Assembly (NCBI GenBank): GCA_023974075.1 | Contig: CM043801.1 | Span: forward strand, 32,347,597 to 32,411,596 | DNA length: 64,000 nt | Source: Chaenocephalus aceratus | Taxonomy: Eukaryota > Chordata > Actinopteri > Perciformes > Channichthyidae | Direction of reading: 5' to 3' | In this document: piece by piece, positions 23,716-37,053 of the stretch | How positions within the stretch are numbered: position 1 is the first letter of the stretch | How the letters are laid out: each line of letters opens with the position of its first letter | Position numbers and translations under genes: made by a program | The notes under the pieces: generated by a model | What the model was told of the DNA's origin: nothing | Database searches by the model: none | The model's input: the letters and a program-made list of their open reading frames with translations, nothing else

Positions 23716-25921
23716 GCCGGCTTCATTTTTTTTTTCTCCATACATTTATTTTTGTCTACCCCCACTCGTCTTGTCTTTCAAATGCACCCGCACGAACAAC
23801 GCAGAAACAAACTCATCGACCCGGCGACGCCTGTCAGGGATTTTGATTATCGGCTAGCTCTCCTGCTGGGTGGAGGCTGGGAGCCCTGACAGACCGAGTC
23901 ACCTCTCCCCCCGTCAACATAATCCAGCACCGCTGCAGAATGACCAATGTCCAGAGAGCCTTTTGACGGCTCTCCCCTTTAGATTAGCTGTCATATTGTG
24001 CGCGCCACTCCCCGAGATATCTTTGTTTTCCTGCCACCGTGGCAGCGTCTGTTGTTGTCGCCGATCAGATGCACTCATCTGAAGGGCCCGATGTGATTGA
24101 ATCTCATAAGATTTGATGTCTAAAGTATTCCCAAGTGGTGCGATTTCAGCCGTGCCTCCAACAACAAAACGAATCTTCTCTCTGTGTTTATCTTCAAAGA
24201 AAACCATTTTTCCATTTCAATGTTTGCCAGTAGACCGGGCGACGGCTCGTACATAGAAAAGTCATCACAGTGACTGACAGCGGGAATATAAGCCTGTGCT
24301 GTATGGCCTCTGTACAAACTTTCCGTGTGTGTGTGTGTGTGTGGGTGTGATTAATGCCCTGTCAATGTTGTCAGCTCGCTCTTAGTGACAGGGTGAATCC
24401 CCTCTTCCCGCCACCTTCTTTTCACCGCACACACATCTCGTCACCTGATCACAATATGTTCAGCGCTGGAAATAACGAGTAGGAGCTCCTTTTTTCACTC
24501 TCTATATATATATGTATTCTGCTTTTCTTTTTCATGCCTCGCTGCTGTGAGTTCTGGTCTCTGGCGTCAACTTGTTATTTGTTCTTTCGCCAGCTTGACG
24601 CCACACCATATGGCTTCAGAGAATTGAAAGTGGAAACACTGACAATTAATTCTTTGCCTCCCTTCAATCCTCCGCCAAATCAACACTCTCTAAAAGTGCA
24701 TGTAGGGATTGTGTGGATCACACGCCAAACCCACTCCGACAAGCTTTTCCTGTGAATGAAAACATTATATCCTCTTGAAAAGCAAAACATGCTTTATGAG
24801 AGAATAATACACCCACTGCTTTGTCTGTCTGGGTAATACAGTGGAGTGTCCTGGCGGAGAAGAAAGGCTCCTGCCTCCTCATCAACATACATTTGCTGCA
24901 GTTTTGACCTTGACTGTTTGGCAGGGCGTCTCAGACCTCCCTCAACGGCCATTAGCATCCTGCATGGCCGTGTTAATTAGCTCCAATCAATCAGATGGGT
25001 AGCTGTTAATTGATTTTACTTGTGAATTGAATACGCAACACAAAGCGTGTGTAATGGAGGCGTGCTGCTCGAAGTCCTTGGCGTTGAGATGTGAATGGTT
25101 CCCTCAGTGAAGGTCAGGTTTGTTCTCGCATTTCTGTGCTTAATATTTTTTTTTCTTCAGCCTCCCGTCTTTTTCTTAAGAAGCTGCAATCTTTTGAATG
25201 TGTGGTAGTGAGAGAAATCTCATACAGAGTAGGCGTTTTTTCATTCCGTGGTCGTGGCTATCCACATTTAATATTCAAAGTAGGTTTTGAATAAGTTATT
25301 GAATTTAGGGCTGTAGCATTTAGTCATTTAAGCAATTAGTTTGCTGACAGATATTGAGCAATTTTAATAACAGATTATACCGTTGAAGTCATTTATCAAG
25401 CAGAAGCTCCTAACATTGCTGGTTCCAGCTTCGCAAATCTGTTTCCTGCTTCTCTGTAATAAATATATAAGTATTCATGTTAAAATAACCGTGTGGGTTT
25501 CTGGCTGCAGTTGAGACAAAAAGGAGAAATCAAAGATGTGACCTTGGACTTATAAAAGCCTTTCTTTCACATATGACATCAGAGCCTGACCAAACATCGC
25601 GTTACAGTTATACGGGTAGAACAGTATGGGTAGATCTGTAATTTTTTTAATGAGTGTTCGGAGGTGTATTGGTGAATTTTGTCTGCATATATTGATCACT
25701 ATTCTGTAAAGATGACATATTATGCTCAGAAACTCCCTCTGTAGGGAACTCATATCAAACAATACAGGAAAGGGAAAACCCGCAAAAAAGCCTAATCTTT
25801 AATAACCAAATACATATTTATTTACTAAATAAATACATTGGGCTGGCTACATTGCATGTACTAAACAAATGATAAATGTATTTGTACTAGTTGGAAATGT
25901 GTAGTTATCACTCTTGTCCAC
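23716..25921. other. pigk intron, mostly unannotated
   Basis: Holds a short TG array (24325-24343) and otherwise no recognised repeat or exon. The block 24890-25030 has several TAAT-type motifs (gttaattagctcc, gttaattgatttt) in otherwise complex sequence and could be a conserved non-coding element. This cannot be tested here. Confidence 0.4.
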
Positions 25922-27048
25922 TAGGGGTGTTGAAAATAATCGTTTCTACGATGCATTGCGATGCGGACGTGGACGATTCGGTCTCGATGCAGTGACGGAA
26001 GATAATCGGTTATAGAGTAGCGTTGCTTCCTGATTTTCCGGCCGCGGCTTTACTATAACGTTTTTTCTGTCACTTTAATATCAAATCGGTCGGTGACGCA
26101 GAGATCAGGAAACAGACGTGACAGCGGCACAGCAACACCAAACACGGAGCAGTCTGCTTTATCCACCAACACAAGAACACCAGTCCAGAACCAACAGCAG
26201 AAGGACCCGCTCTGAATCACTCCGTGTCGCTGCGGCTCAGAGACACAGGGATTTATGTTTTTCAAAAATAATCGCGTTACAATCATGTCAGGTTTTTGGT
26301 GGATTTAATTAAGTCTTGGATAGCAGAGTATGAATGCCCTCTAGCAATTTGCAGACGATATATACGTGTGTAAAGTTTGTGAAGGCAGGAGGAAAAAAGC
26401 TTCCGCGATCACCGTCTCCTCTCCGTTCCTCCAAGCCCCGCCCCCTCCCTGAAAATAATGATGACAGGCTGATAGTGACCCGATAGAAACTTATTATTCA
26501 CTTATCACTGAGATATAATGAAGCTAATTAATCTCCTAATAGGGATTCATGTAAAAGTAAGACAGATAATGTGAGGGTGCACCCACATGCAGTATTTTTG
26601 TTTGTATATGCTGTTGTAAATACTCCTGTTGTCTGCTGAGTTCAGACTCAAGTCCTGTGTGATGCCACATTCAGGACATTCAGTGTCCTTTCTTAACAGA
26701 AGGCCCTGGCTAGCTGCAGCTAGACTGCAGAAGCATTAGCTTTTTGTTTTTGAGGATGGAACAACGTCACACACGGAGGCTAGACCTATACAATTCATTT
26801 ATTTTGGTTTATAAATTAATGTCAAGACATTTATGTTATTGATTTCTGAAGCACTTTCTAAATATAAAAAGAGAGTTCATATGTATTTACTGCATGTATG
26901 CATTGATGAAAAATAAGCCATGTGCAGTAATATAGAAATTGAGGATGCAACGCATTGGTATGAATCGTGATGCACCGGGATATCGAACCGAATCGTTGAC
27001 AGGATAATCGTAATCGAATCGTGAGACCAGTGAAGATGCACAGCCCTA
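25922..27048. mobile_element. hAT element with perfect 8-bp target duplication
   Basis: The ends are TAGGGGTGTTGAAAATAATC and gcacagcccta. The octamer ttgtccac is identical on both sides (25914-25921 and 27049-27056). The size is 1127 bp. No transposase frame was recognised, so it is non-autonomous or decayed. Confidence 0.85.
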
Positions 27049-27190
27049 TTGTCCACTGACTTTCCTCTTTGCTCTTGACATATGCTCCTCTCTCTGCCGC
27101 CGGCGGTGCAGACTTGGCTTCCTGTCACAATTCATCCATCTCCTTTTGCTCTTCCTTACCCGAGAGGCTTGCACTTACATACCCAAATAT

Positions 27191-27192
<2 letters not shown>

Positions 27193-27234
<42 letters not shown>
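27193..27234. repeat. (AC)21 microsatellite
   Basis: An uninterrupted AC array in the pigk intron. It generates spurious TH/CV-repeat frames on both strands. Confidence 0.95.
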
Positions 27235-27236
<2 letters not shown>

Positions 27237-28679
27237 TGCATTGTCACGGAGGTCAACTGCCCCAAAGGCCGCCTACTCCCAGTCGACTCAACATCGTCTG
27301 CTTTGTCACGGTCCAGTTCTTTATTAGTCATACAACCATAGCTACAAAGTAGTTATGTCGATGAACATCTCAGGCCACAGGCTTCTCTCCAACAGCGCAG
27401 AAGCCTGTGACCTAAGATTTTCAAACGTCCTCCAGATGTTTAAACCCTCAGCTGCTCTTCATGTCTTCCCGCCGGACCCTTTGTCTCCAAGGCTGTAGCT
27501 GAGAGTGTCTCAACTCGCTTTTTATTTTGTAACACAGATCTGATGCATGTAGTGTGGTGAGAAAAGACGTTGAAAATGTATTCTGGACCACATTTGTTTA
27601 AAATGAGTGGAGCCTGACCCGTCAGGTCAGTATTCATGTTATTATGTCAAAGTCTCAGTGGGACAGATCACTGCTGTCATCGCGCTGCGTCTCTCAGACT
27701 GTAAAACATGGAGGACGAACACTCGAGCATGCTGTCAAATTGAATTGGGATTTGGGGAGTTCCAGCTGAACAGACGGGTCAAAACCGACGAGCGTTCAAC
27801 GTAGTGCGAGGAACATGAGATGCTTCAAAGCCGACCTGCAAACCACGGCTGCTTTTCACAGTGAATATAACCATGATTTAGACACTAAATAATGACCTTC
27901 ATCCTTAAATGTTATATAAGGTCATGCAAATATCAGGGCTTGTGATATGAACATTGTGTACATTACTTTTGAAAGAGCTGTTTCACTGCTGCTGCTGAAA
28001 AGTGACGCAAAGAGAGACAGAATGATATAATAATAACTCATCATAAGACCGAGGGAACTTAAAAATCAGTCGATATTTTCTGTGGTTTCATCACTACGAG
28101 TGAACCCTCTCAAATTGTCTTTGATTATTTTTCCTATATATATATTGACTGAGCATCTTTAGGTATCCCTTACTAAATGTGCATCAAGTAAACATGAAGA
28201 AAAGACTCCTAAACATGAGTGTACTTCAAATATCATGGTTCATGTCCATTTCTTTATTAAGAATTAACACTCTTCTATCTTCCTCTCTGGCGCTCCGTAG
28301 GTGGCGAATGAATGGATCAGATTTTAAATATCATGTGAAAAGACTAAAACTGTTCTAGCTTTGGCAGAAATGACTGTTTTCACCATTCATATGTAGTTAG
28401 ACGTGTGAAAATAGGAATTCAGTTCCTTTTTCTAACAAAGGGCTATTTCTGTACCCGGCTCTTACTTTGACGTCAGACAAATGAAACCAAAATGTCTGAG
28501 ATTTGTTTTCTGTAGTCTCTCTTACAAAGCGCAGAATCAGATGCTGAACATATCCCTTTATAGTCAGAGCTTCATTGTTGCTGCTACTCACTGAAATGTG
28601 GTCGAAACGCTCCGTTTTGTCCACCAAATAACCTTCAGCTCAGTATTTGTCAGACACTATCCGCTAGATAAAGTTTATG

Positions 28680-29281
28680 TAGTGAATGAATGGTGTTACT
28701 CACATTGGTTTCTGACAGCATCTCCGTATAGTCTGTGTATTCACTCTCTGTCCTAAACGGCTTGTTCGAGCTCCTGCCCCCCCCTCCCTGTGAGCCCAGT
28801 GTGTTCTGATTGGTCGAGAAGCTGACAGGCTCGTTGCTGCTCGCACAGACACACACACTGCTGCTGCAGGAGCAGACAGGTTCGGCGATACAGCGAGAAC
28901 AAGCGAAACTCATCCTGAGCACACACACACTCACAGCCGAAGTAAAAACAATAAGTGTATAATATTGAGTAAGAAAAAGGTTTCGAACGCTGTGAGCATG
29001 GGTCTGCGGAGAGCATTTCTCCGCCATCCCAACTTAGCAGCCCGAAAAACGTTTACCCATTCAAAACAGTCGTGGTAGATACCTTGTTTGTTTTAAACAT
29101 CATAAATACACAAACGACAATGAATACTTCCAGGTTCTGTACCCGATTTGGGGAGGTCTTTTCTGTGTTAGTTTTACTCGCTACAGGGTGTACTTTACAT
29201 GCCGTTTACATGCATAAAAACCTTCATAAACACACAAGGGGACGGGTGATAACCGGAAAAGCATGACATGGGACCTTTTAA
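28680..29281 (+). mobile_element. family B repeat, second copy
   Basis: It starts gttactcacattggtttctg, passes through ctgtcctaaacggcttgttc and ccccctccctgtgagcccag, and ends aaagcatgacatgggacctt. It is parallel over its length to 47940-48780. The left terminal part is missing. Confidence 0.7.
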
Positions 29282-29472
29282 ATAAAAGACAACTGGACAT
29301 TACTTCAAATTAAACCATAATATTACACCATTTATTTATTGAAGTACATTTTGTATCAATAACATAGATATGCATAGTAGCTAAATACCAAAGCTGTAAA
29401 ATGCCATTCAATACATTTGCCTACAAAATGTAGCCAAATTTAACAGCAGACATTTCTTCAGCATGACTTTCG

Positions 29473-29946
29473 CAGGGGTGTCAAACTCAAGGCCCGGGGG
29501 CCAAATCCGGCCCGCGACTTCATTTCATGTGGCCCACAAGAGCTCTGAAAGAATGCAATATGTTTATTATACGGTTACAGGCCGATTTACAGATGCACGA
29601 TGTCCATAAACTACATGTCCCACAATGCATCTCACATTAGATTTTTATTTTTTTATTTAACTAACTTTTCTCCAGAATGTGGGCTTTTCTTTTAAAATAA
29701 TTTTGTGACATTCTCACTGAAGAGACTTGCACTTATTTGCCCTAGACTTCTTCTTTCAGACGTAGTTATCTATGACGCTTTTACCCTATCCGATAATAAT
29801 CCAATGCAGAGGCAATAAAGTAATATAATACATTATTTTAAATATTTATATATGTATTTTTATATAGTCTTAAAGTTACAACCGGCCCTTTGAGTGCAAC
29901 CATAATGCTGATGTGGCCCGCGATGAAATTGAGTTTGACCCCCCTG
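29473..29946. mobile_element. hAT MITE, CAGGGGTGTCAAACTCAA ends
   Basis: The ends CAGGGGTGTCAAACTCAAGG and ttgagtttgacccccctg are inverted repeats. GGCCC-rich blocks (ggcccgcgacttcatttcat and ggcccgcgatgaaattgag) also pair. No clear 8-bp duplication, so one flank may be altered. A family A fragment follows at 29955-30065. Confidence 0.65.
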
Positions 29947-30065
29947 AGTTAAAGAGCCTCTCTTATGCTTTTTGGGGTTTCCCCTTTCTTGCAATGTGTT
30001 ATATACGTCGTTTCTTGAGCATTTAAACGGTCTGCAAACGGTCTGCAAAGGCTTTCGTCTCCAAC

Positions 30066-31747
30066 TAGGGAACTAGGGAGTCAATGCCGTTTCTACAAGT
30101 GCTGTAACAAGATTACATTATATTATGTTGTGTCATACAGAAAAGAACATCGAATCTAATATCCCACAGCTCCTCTCAAAATCACAATATAACATCCTGT
30201 TTTTAAACTCTGATTTTGCTTGAAATATGATTATTGCTGGCCGTTGTTTGCCAGTAAAACATGAAGCAGGAAGCAGAAAGTCGTCACCCTGAATGCAGCT
30301 CGGATCACTCACTGTTTGCGCTATAGCATTCTGGATGGCAGTGGAGCGTTATTGATTCTTTCTTGATTGAGCTGTTAAATAAATGTCAAGTCTGCCCGTA
30401 ATCCAATTTGACTCCTGTCCCAGTCCGTCCATGCCTGGAATTGGCAGCGCTGTTGCGTCCTCAAGTAGTTTGTAGTGAAAAGAGCAGCTTTAAAGGCACC
30501 CAGAGGCAGGACTACACTCAATGAAACTCACTCTCCGCCTCACATACCAGGGGCCGTAAAAGTAATGAGAAATTACAATAATTTCCCCCAGCCTGAGTAG
30601 TTCATACTCATTACTCTAAACATATGATGCCTGCTATAAATGATATTTCATGAATAAATCAGGTGCGATGTGTTATTTAAGACTCGCCGTTTTAAGCGTC
30701 GGTCAAGTTCATCATCACTCTCTCCATTAGCTAACGAGAGACATGTTCTTTGTGTAGCAGGAGCGTTACAGTCGGTCATTAAAAAGCCGTTGTTTTTGTT
30801 TCAAACTGACGGGCTGTCTCTCAGAAAGGAGATGAGCAGGAAGCTGAATATAACTGAGGTGTTCGATGTTACGGGCTCAGCCAGTTCTGGGGAGCGTTTC
30901 AGGCGCCAGAAACACATTCGACTGGCATTTGGTGCTCAGTGGGTGGTGCACATATTTAACACTTCAGTATATGCCAGTCTCTTTCGTGCACCAGTGCTGT
31001 CCACTGCACATATGCCAATTCAGCAGTTTTCAACCTCTCATAGAAAGTGTAAGTCAGCAGAAATGTCTACTTGAGTTGTACAGGTCAACTCACCTCTACG
31101 CTGCAGGGCAATTAGACGGGTTCAACACCCAAAGGCCATCAGTCATCACAAATTAGATAAAAACGATTCTGTCTGCACTGTAATGAGTCGCTACACACGT
31201 ACGCAGTGCCATTCAGACGCAATTTCAGATTTGTTAGGTTAACATTATTTGTATAAGTCGTATTTCTGGTTCTCATTTTGTGATTCTCTGGCTTGTTATC
31301 CTGGGAATTTCATTTGATTATTTTATTTTGTATTTGTTTGTCACAAAAAAATATGTATTATCAGTTAATAATTATTACATCATTTCCCCAAAAGCAATTT
31401 TTTTCATTTAAACCACAGGCTTTTCAACTTTCTTTAAATGTGGTCTGAACTGAAGTAGCTACACAACCTTTCCCACAAATAACATCGGCCAAAGATCGCC
31501 TCAATTCTGATTTAAAATGCTCTTAAGAGAATAAGTAGAGGACACATAACACCAGACTGTAATGGCAGAGGTCATTTGAACGTGTGTTATACTCCGTTAT
31601 ACTGAAGCATCGATCAGAACGATATTCACTACCCTTTTAGCTCCGTGATGGTTTGCTTCCCGACTCTTCAGAAAAGTAGCCCAGACTGCTGAATGCTGCC
31701 TATAGGAGCGCTGTGACGCTAAAACCATTCATATGCTGTCAAACCAA
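30066..31747. other. pigk intron, no feature recognised
   Basis: A 134-codon + strand frame (30670-31074) has no recognisable motif, no partner exon and ordinary intron composition. I treat it as chance. Confidence 0.45.
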
Positions 31748-32395
31748 ATAGAGAGGCGAAGTCCCTCCCTTTCCGGGGAGCTCCATGGGACCTTATTTCG
31801 GAAGAATCATGCATTGAAGTCAAAGGGGAGAGAAAGATTATCTTTCGATCCCGTTTGAATTGTGCCAGGAATGACACACATGATGTTTGTCAATTTAAAA
31901 GATAATTTTGAAAGTCAAAAAAATATAAATGTGTCGTAAAACTGTGAAGTAACAATTTTTTTTTGTGTGAAACCGCTCAATGAACTACAACTCCCGTCTC
32001 GCACCAATACCAAGACGGCCGTCACGTTGAAACATCTCACTTCTTTCTGTCAGAATGAGACGGAAAGTATTAAAAGAGGTGAAAATCACTCCAAGTCTGG
32101 GCGTGTTGAGAGCTGTGCACACACACAAGCGGAGTTAGTCGGTTCCGTAAGAGCCAGCATGCGGCACCGGGATTATGGGATTTGTAGTCTTTCTAGTTGC
32201 GTATTTTTCATACTCTTATATTTCAACAGTTTTACGACAAACTGTGACTTTTTTGACTTGGAAATTATTTTTTAAGATTGACAAACATCACATGTGTAAT
32301 TCATGGCACAATTCAAATGGGATCGAAAGATACGCTTTCTCTCCCCATTGACTTCAATACATAATCTTCCCGACATAAGGACTTCGCCTCTCTAT
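31748..32395. mobile_element. foldback MITE with ATAGAGAGGCGAAGTCC ends
   Basis: The left end atagagaggcgaagtcc is the exact reverse complement of the right end ggacttcgcctctctat. Pairing continues for roughly 200-300 bases, e.g. atgatgtttgtcaattt (near 31882) against attgacaaacatcacatgtg (near 32277). Non-coding. No target duplication recognised. Confidence 0.7.
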
Positions 32396-33266
32396 CAGTG
32401 AGCTTAAAAAAAAAAGAATCTTCAAGCCTGTAGAATGGGATCGATGTAAGTATAGTCATAATTGCCCATATTATAAACATCTCTTTTCTTATTGTCACCA
32501 TCTTGTTTTACAATGGCTAGTAATAATACGCCTATACTAAGCTTTAATGGCGTGGCTCCATAGCTTCCTGACACTGTTGGGTGGACTTCAGAGAGGCTGA
32601 ATGGACCCTCGCGCCCATCCCAGATAGAGGAATCCCACCTCCTACGTATTGATGTCGCAGCTGTACTGTATGTTATGAGAGTGGCTACTCTTGGTGCTTT
32701 GGGTTATGCCTTTTCCTGACTGCTGCTTCCCTGCCTCCCTGGATAAAGGCAGCGTGTATAGCGAGGGATAACAGAAATCTCTTAAGTGCGTCTTTGCAGC
32801 CTGTCGCTAGCTTTGTCGCCAGTGGAGGAGTTAGGAAGACTTTTTAGAGGTTAAATCTCATCTCTCTGCAGAATATTGCAAACGCATTAGCATATAAATG
32901 TGCTCCTTGTGAGATGCATGTTTAATACGGAGGAGATTTAAAAGTATAATCAAACACAAAGCGATGATGTGGCAGTGAACGGGACAAACACAAGACGGGG
33001 GGGTGTGTGCTGATGAGAATTACCACCCGCTCTTTGTGTGAACCATTGTGTGTGTGAGACAGAAGATAGTGTACATAAAGTGTGTGTAGAGATAAAGCGA
33101 GCGTGCGTGTGTGTGTGTCTGCCAGCCTGTGTGAATGACAGAACAATCAGCGGTGGCCTTAACAGGACAAATATACACACCACAGCTAACCTGCAATCTC
33201 CTCTCCACTTTCCTCCCTCATCATCCACACCTTACCTCACCCCCTCCCCCCTTTGTCTCCCTTCAG

Positions 33267-33383
33267 AAACCAAAGCAGAGAGACTGGCACCCCCCTGATG
33301 GCTTCATCCTGGGCCTGTGGACTCTAATCCTCCTGGTGTTTTTCAAGACGTACGGCATGAAGCACCTCAAGCACATCTTCTGA
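33267..33383 (+). CDS. pigk: pigk last coding exon with transmembrane anchor
   Basis: Phase-0 exon: KPKQRDWHPPDGFILGLWTL followed by ILLVFFKTYGMKHLKHIF and TGA at 33381-33383. The acceptor is tctcccttcag. It encodes the single C-terminal transmembrane helix (about FILGLWTLILLVFF) that holds PIGK in the ER membrane, and a short basic cytosolic tail. Length and end match vertebrate PIGK, so the C terminus is complete. The intron before it is 15 kb and full of mobile elements. Confidence 0.96.
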   Translation, partial: KPKQRDWHPPDGFILGLWTLILLVFFKTYGMKHLKHIF

Positions 33384-34677
33384 GGCCTCAGCATTCACAC
33401 CGCTGGATATCAGAGGACACAAAGCTGCAGATATGGAGCTGAAGGGATATTGGAGGAAAAGGGTGTGACAGGCTTATTTTCCCTGTAAAGTGGAAAGGCA
33501 TGTTTAGCACCACAAATGCTTTCCAGCTGGTGCCCTTTTTTGGTTTTCTTTTGGGTGATTTCCTTCCGTTGATGAAATGTAAGCATGTGTGTATTTTTCC
33601 AAATGTGACAAGGGACAAACACTTCAAAGTCATGCATTGGATTTGCAGTGCCTCAATACCCCGGACATTTGACATGTTGTCGGTGTTTTTCTTGGATTTG
33701 TATTTATTTATTTTGCTGTGGAAAGTGTCTGTTTTGAGCCATTCCATTGTTAGTCGGTAACAAAAATGCACTGAATGTAGTCTCCAGATAATTTAATGTA
33801 TTTCTGAGAGCGCGCTGCTCTACATATTTCAGTAGCGGCGGCAAGCTTTATTGGTTAAGTGCTACTCCAGTGTCCTGCTCGGTCAGGAGAAGGAAAGTGT
33901 GTGATGAGGGCGGCTGATTGGCTGTGAGTGGGCTGTGAAGAGATTACTATTTAATGTCTCTCTTGTCTATATACATTACACCCCTTGACTGTCATATCAC
34001 GCTCGTGAAGGATAACAATCGCACGTAATCCCATCTCGCCCGATGGACCCGTCCACTTTCCCATTCACCAAATTGCCCTCCCTGTGGAAACATCCATTAG
34101 CTCCCCAGCCGGGTACTCCGCTGATTGTATTCTGGATGATGGACGGCTATTTCGCCGGCCATTCCACGCCCGGCGCTACAGCAGCGATAAGTGAGTGATA
34201 ACCTAGTAAGCTGCCGTCCGGCCTAAATGAATCTCCTCGGTGCTCTTTACCTCCTTTTGCCCCTCTCACGTCCCCTGCATGTGTAACTCCTCTGCATTAG
34301 GCTCATTGTTGGAGGGAGTGACTGATTCTCAAAGCATACGGATTGAACCTGCGGTAGTTTGTCTTTGCTCCTCGGTGCGAGGATCAACTGTGCTCTGCAG
34401 CTGAAGCAGAAAATAGATAGGATTGGAAATGAAACCATATGTATCGGAGGGCAGCTGCTGCGTCAGCCACCAAATACCTTTCTTATGCATTATGTATGCA
34501 ATGCTTATTTCTTCTTCCTCTCCGCGTATAATTTTCCTGTAATCTCATTCTGCCTGGTCCCCTCTCCTAGAGAGCAAGATAATTTTCATACCCTGATTAA
34601 AGATGAAACACTAAATTAAATGATTGCTTTTGTTGTTGTTTTCCTTCCATTATTAATCTTTATAGATAACTACCCTT
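33384..34677 (+). other. pigk 3' UTR and flank
   Basis: Sequence after the stop is complex rather than repetitive and probably begins as 3' UTR. I see no canonical AATAAA in this stretch; an ATTAAA occurs at 34596-34601. The 3' end cannot be placed from sequence alone. Confidence 0.4.
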
Positions 34678-36463
34678 TTAAAGGTGGGGTAGGTACGTTT
34701 GAGAAACCGGCTCGAGATACACTTTTGTTGTATTCCATGGGATGTTCTTAACATCCCGATAGCAATGAATATCTGAAGTGCTTTGACAACAAATCCATAA
34801 AAAATTCATCTGTGGAAGCCGTAGTACTGTAAAAAAGCACGACCAATCATCTGAGCCGGCCCGGCTAAAATAACTGGATGGTCTACCTGCCGGTCATTCT
34901 TCCATCTGTGCCTTATATATACAGTCTATTATCTGTGCACAGATTTATCTCGTGCCCTCATTGGTCATGTGCGCGTTAGTGTGTGTTGGAGGAGGAGCTC
35001 TGTAAGGAAGTGGCAGATTTTTTCCGGCTATGTATTTTCAAATTCTAGCGCACTCGAGCTGGTTTCTATGGAGCCCCCCTGGTGACATTGGTGAGAAAAA
35101 TATTAATACGTGGCCACGTATTAGTTATTTTCCCACGCATCAGTAATTCGTGGGAACCTTTATATTATACAGTCTATGGTGGGAACACAATAATTATTAC
35201 GCAATAACTAAATCCAGATAGTCTATCGAAACTGATGACTGAATGACAACCATAGACAACACTAGCTAAACTCTGTACCGTAGGCTACGGCTATTATCAC
35301 GAAGCATGGATCATTTTGATTTCATTTTATTTTCATTTGGGTTTGAATTATAATGATATTCTGCAATCCCTTGCAGTCAAGCACAGTGTCATCCTTAGCC
35401 AAAGGAACTTGATTCGGCTGCTGAAAATGCACGGTTTGAAACGTAGTTGAGTAAAGTTAGAACGATATTGGCAGATTCGGATTTCACGGATCAATAACTC
35501 ATGAACAAAACATTATTCAGACACAAATTACGTCTCCTAAGTACCGTGGTAAGATTGATAACGAAATACAATCACATGCTGATAAAAAAAAAACCCATAT
35601 GCGCCGTCCTCGCTCCGAGCTGGACACATTACATTGGTCCCTGTCTGCAGCCGGAGAAGAAACGAGTGCTCAGGGACCGTCAGCAAAGTGCAACTCCGAA
35701 AAAAGAGAATACAATAATATTCAATCACTTCACTATTCTACAGTATATTACTACCAAACTCACTACACACATCAATAGTCTTCTGTTGCTCATACTACAT
35801 CAGAGAGTTTGGAATAATTGTGGTGAATATGTATACTGTATAATAGTAACGTTATTGAAGATGATGCCATATTTATTGAAGATTTTACACTATAAATATT
35901 CACCAAAATTATTCAAAAGCACATTCTTCCAAACTCTCTGCTGTAGTATGAGCAACATGAGACTATTCATGTGTGTAGTGAGTTTGGTAGTAATATACTG
36001 TATAATAGTGAAGTAATTGAATATTATTGTATTTTCTTTTTTCGGAGTTGCACTTTGCAGACGGTCCCTGAGCACTCATTACTTCTCCGGCTGCAGATAG
36101 AGACCAATGTAATGTCTCCAGTTTGGAGGACAGCACGTATTGGCTTTTTTTGATCAAAATGTGATTGTAGTTCGTTGTCAACCTTACCACGGTACTTAGG
36201 AGACGTACATTGTGTCTGAACAACGTTTTGTTCATGAGTCATTGATCCGTGAAATCTGAATCTGCCAATATATCGTTCCAACTTTACTCGACTTGTTCAG
36301 TTTCTATAGACTATCTGGATTTAGTTATTGCGTAATAATTATTGTGTTCCCACGAATTACTAATGCGTGGGAACATAATAACTAATTCGTGTTAATATTT
36401 TTCTCACCAATGTCACCAGGGGGGCTCCGTAGATTTCTCCAAAATGACCTACCCCACCTTTAA
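34678..36463. mobile_element. AAAGGTGGGG-family MITE, split by a foldback element
   Basis: Left part ttaaaggtggggtaggtacg up to cactcgagctggtttc; right part gatttctccaaaatgacct to ctaccccacctttaa. Joined, they match the intact copy at 17087-17477 in reverse. It lies between the 3' ends of pigk and st6galnac5. Confidence 0.75.
35067..36431. mobile_element. 1.37-kb foldback element
   Basis: Nearly the whole element is one inverted repeat with arms of about 650-750 bp meeting near 35860. The ends TATGGAGCCCCCCTGGTGAC and its inverse ccaggggggctccgta pair. Flanks ggtttc (35061-35066) and gatttc (36432-36437) look like a 6-bp duplication of the host MITE. Frames in the two arms (35501-36016 on + and 35963-36235 on -) give the same peptide, starting MNKTLFRH, because of the palindrome. 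No known domain was recognised. Superfamily not assigned. Confidence 0.75.
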
Positions 36464-37025
36464 GGCATGCCCAGCTCAGTCTAAACTTATTTTAAATCAC
36501 ATATAAACTTAACATCTGTCAACTTTAAATTGACATACAGCTTGTAAATAATCCCAGAGAGGCTTTTAAAATGTGGTTTTCTTTGTGTTGCAGTCTCGTA
36601 TTTCACAAGACATTGGACCCCAGCCTCTATACACGATCTTAAACAATACGATGGCAGCAGATGCAATAAATAAATTAGAGCTAACCTATCTCAGATGGAT
36701 TGGTTTGTTCTTAAACCCACTTCAAAATCAACTCAATTTCCTCTGCGCCTCTCGTTGCTCCTTCAGCACTCGCAGACGGAATTGAATATATTCTCCTTTC
36801 AGCCCGGTGATGTATTCTCCTGTCTCCTCTGTCACTATAGATTCAAAATGCTAATAAAGATCTGTGTCTGTTTTCCTTCACACCTGATTTAGTTGGGAGA
36901 AAACCCAGTGACGGGACAATATCAGAGCAGCCATTTCCAAAGAGACGCAGAGACTGAGCAGTGGAAGCAGGATGCTCTGAATGTGTCACACAGGTTGTTC
37001 AAACGACAATCTCGATCACCAGTGA

Positions 37026-37053
37026 ACACACACACACACACACACACACACAC
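37026..37053. repeat. (AC)n microsatellite
   Basis: Short AC array in the convergent intergenic region. Similar arrays lie at 38451-38473 and 40318-40342. Confidence 0.9.

Noticed and set aside
30670..31074. 134-codon + strand frame starting MLFKTRRFKRRSSSS
   Set aside because: No motif, no splice partners, ordinary intron sequence; judged chance.
35501..36016. 171-codon + strand frame and its mirror on the - strand as a novel gene
   Set aside because: Both arise from the two arms of the foldback element at 35067-36431; no known domain.
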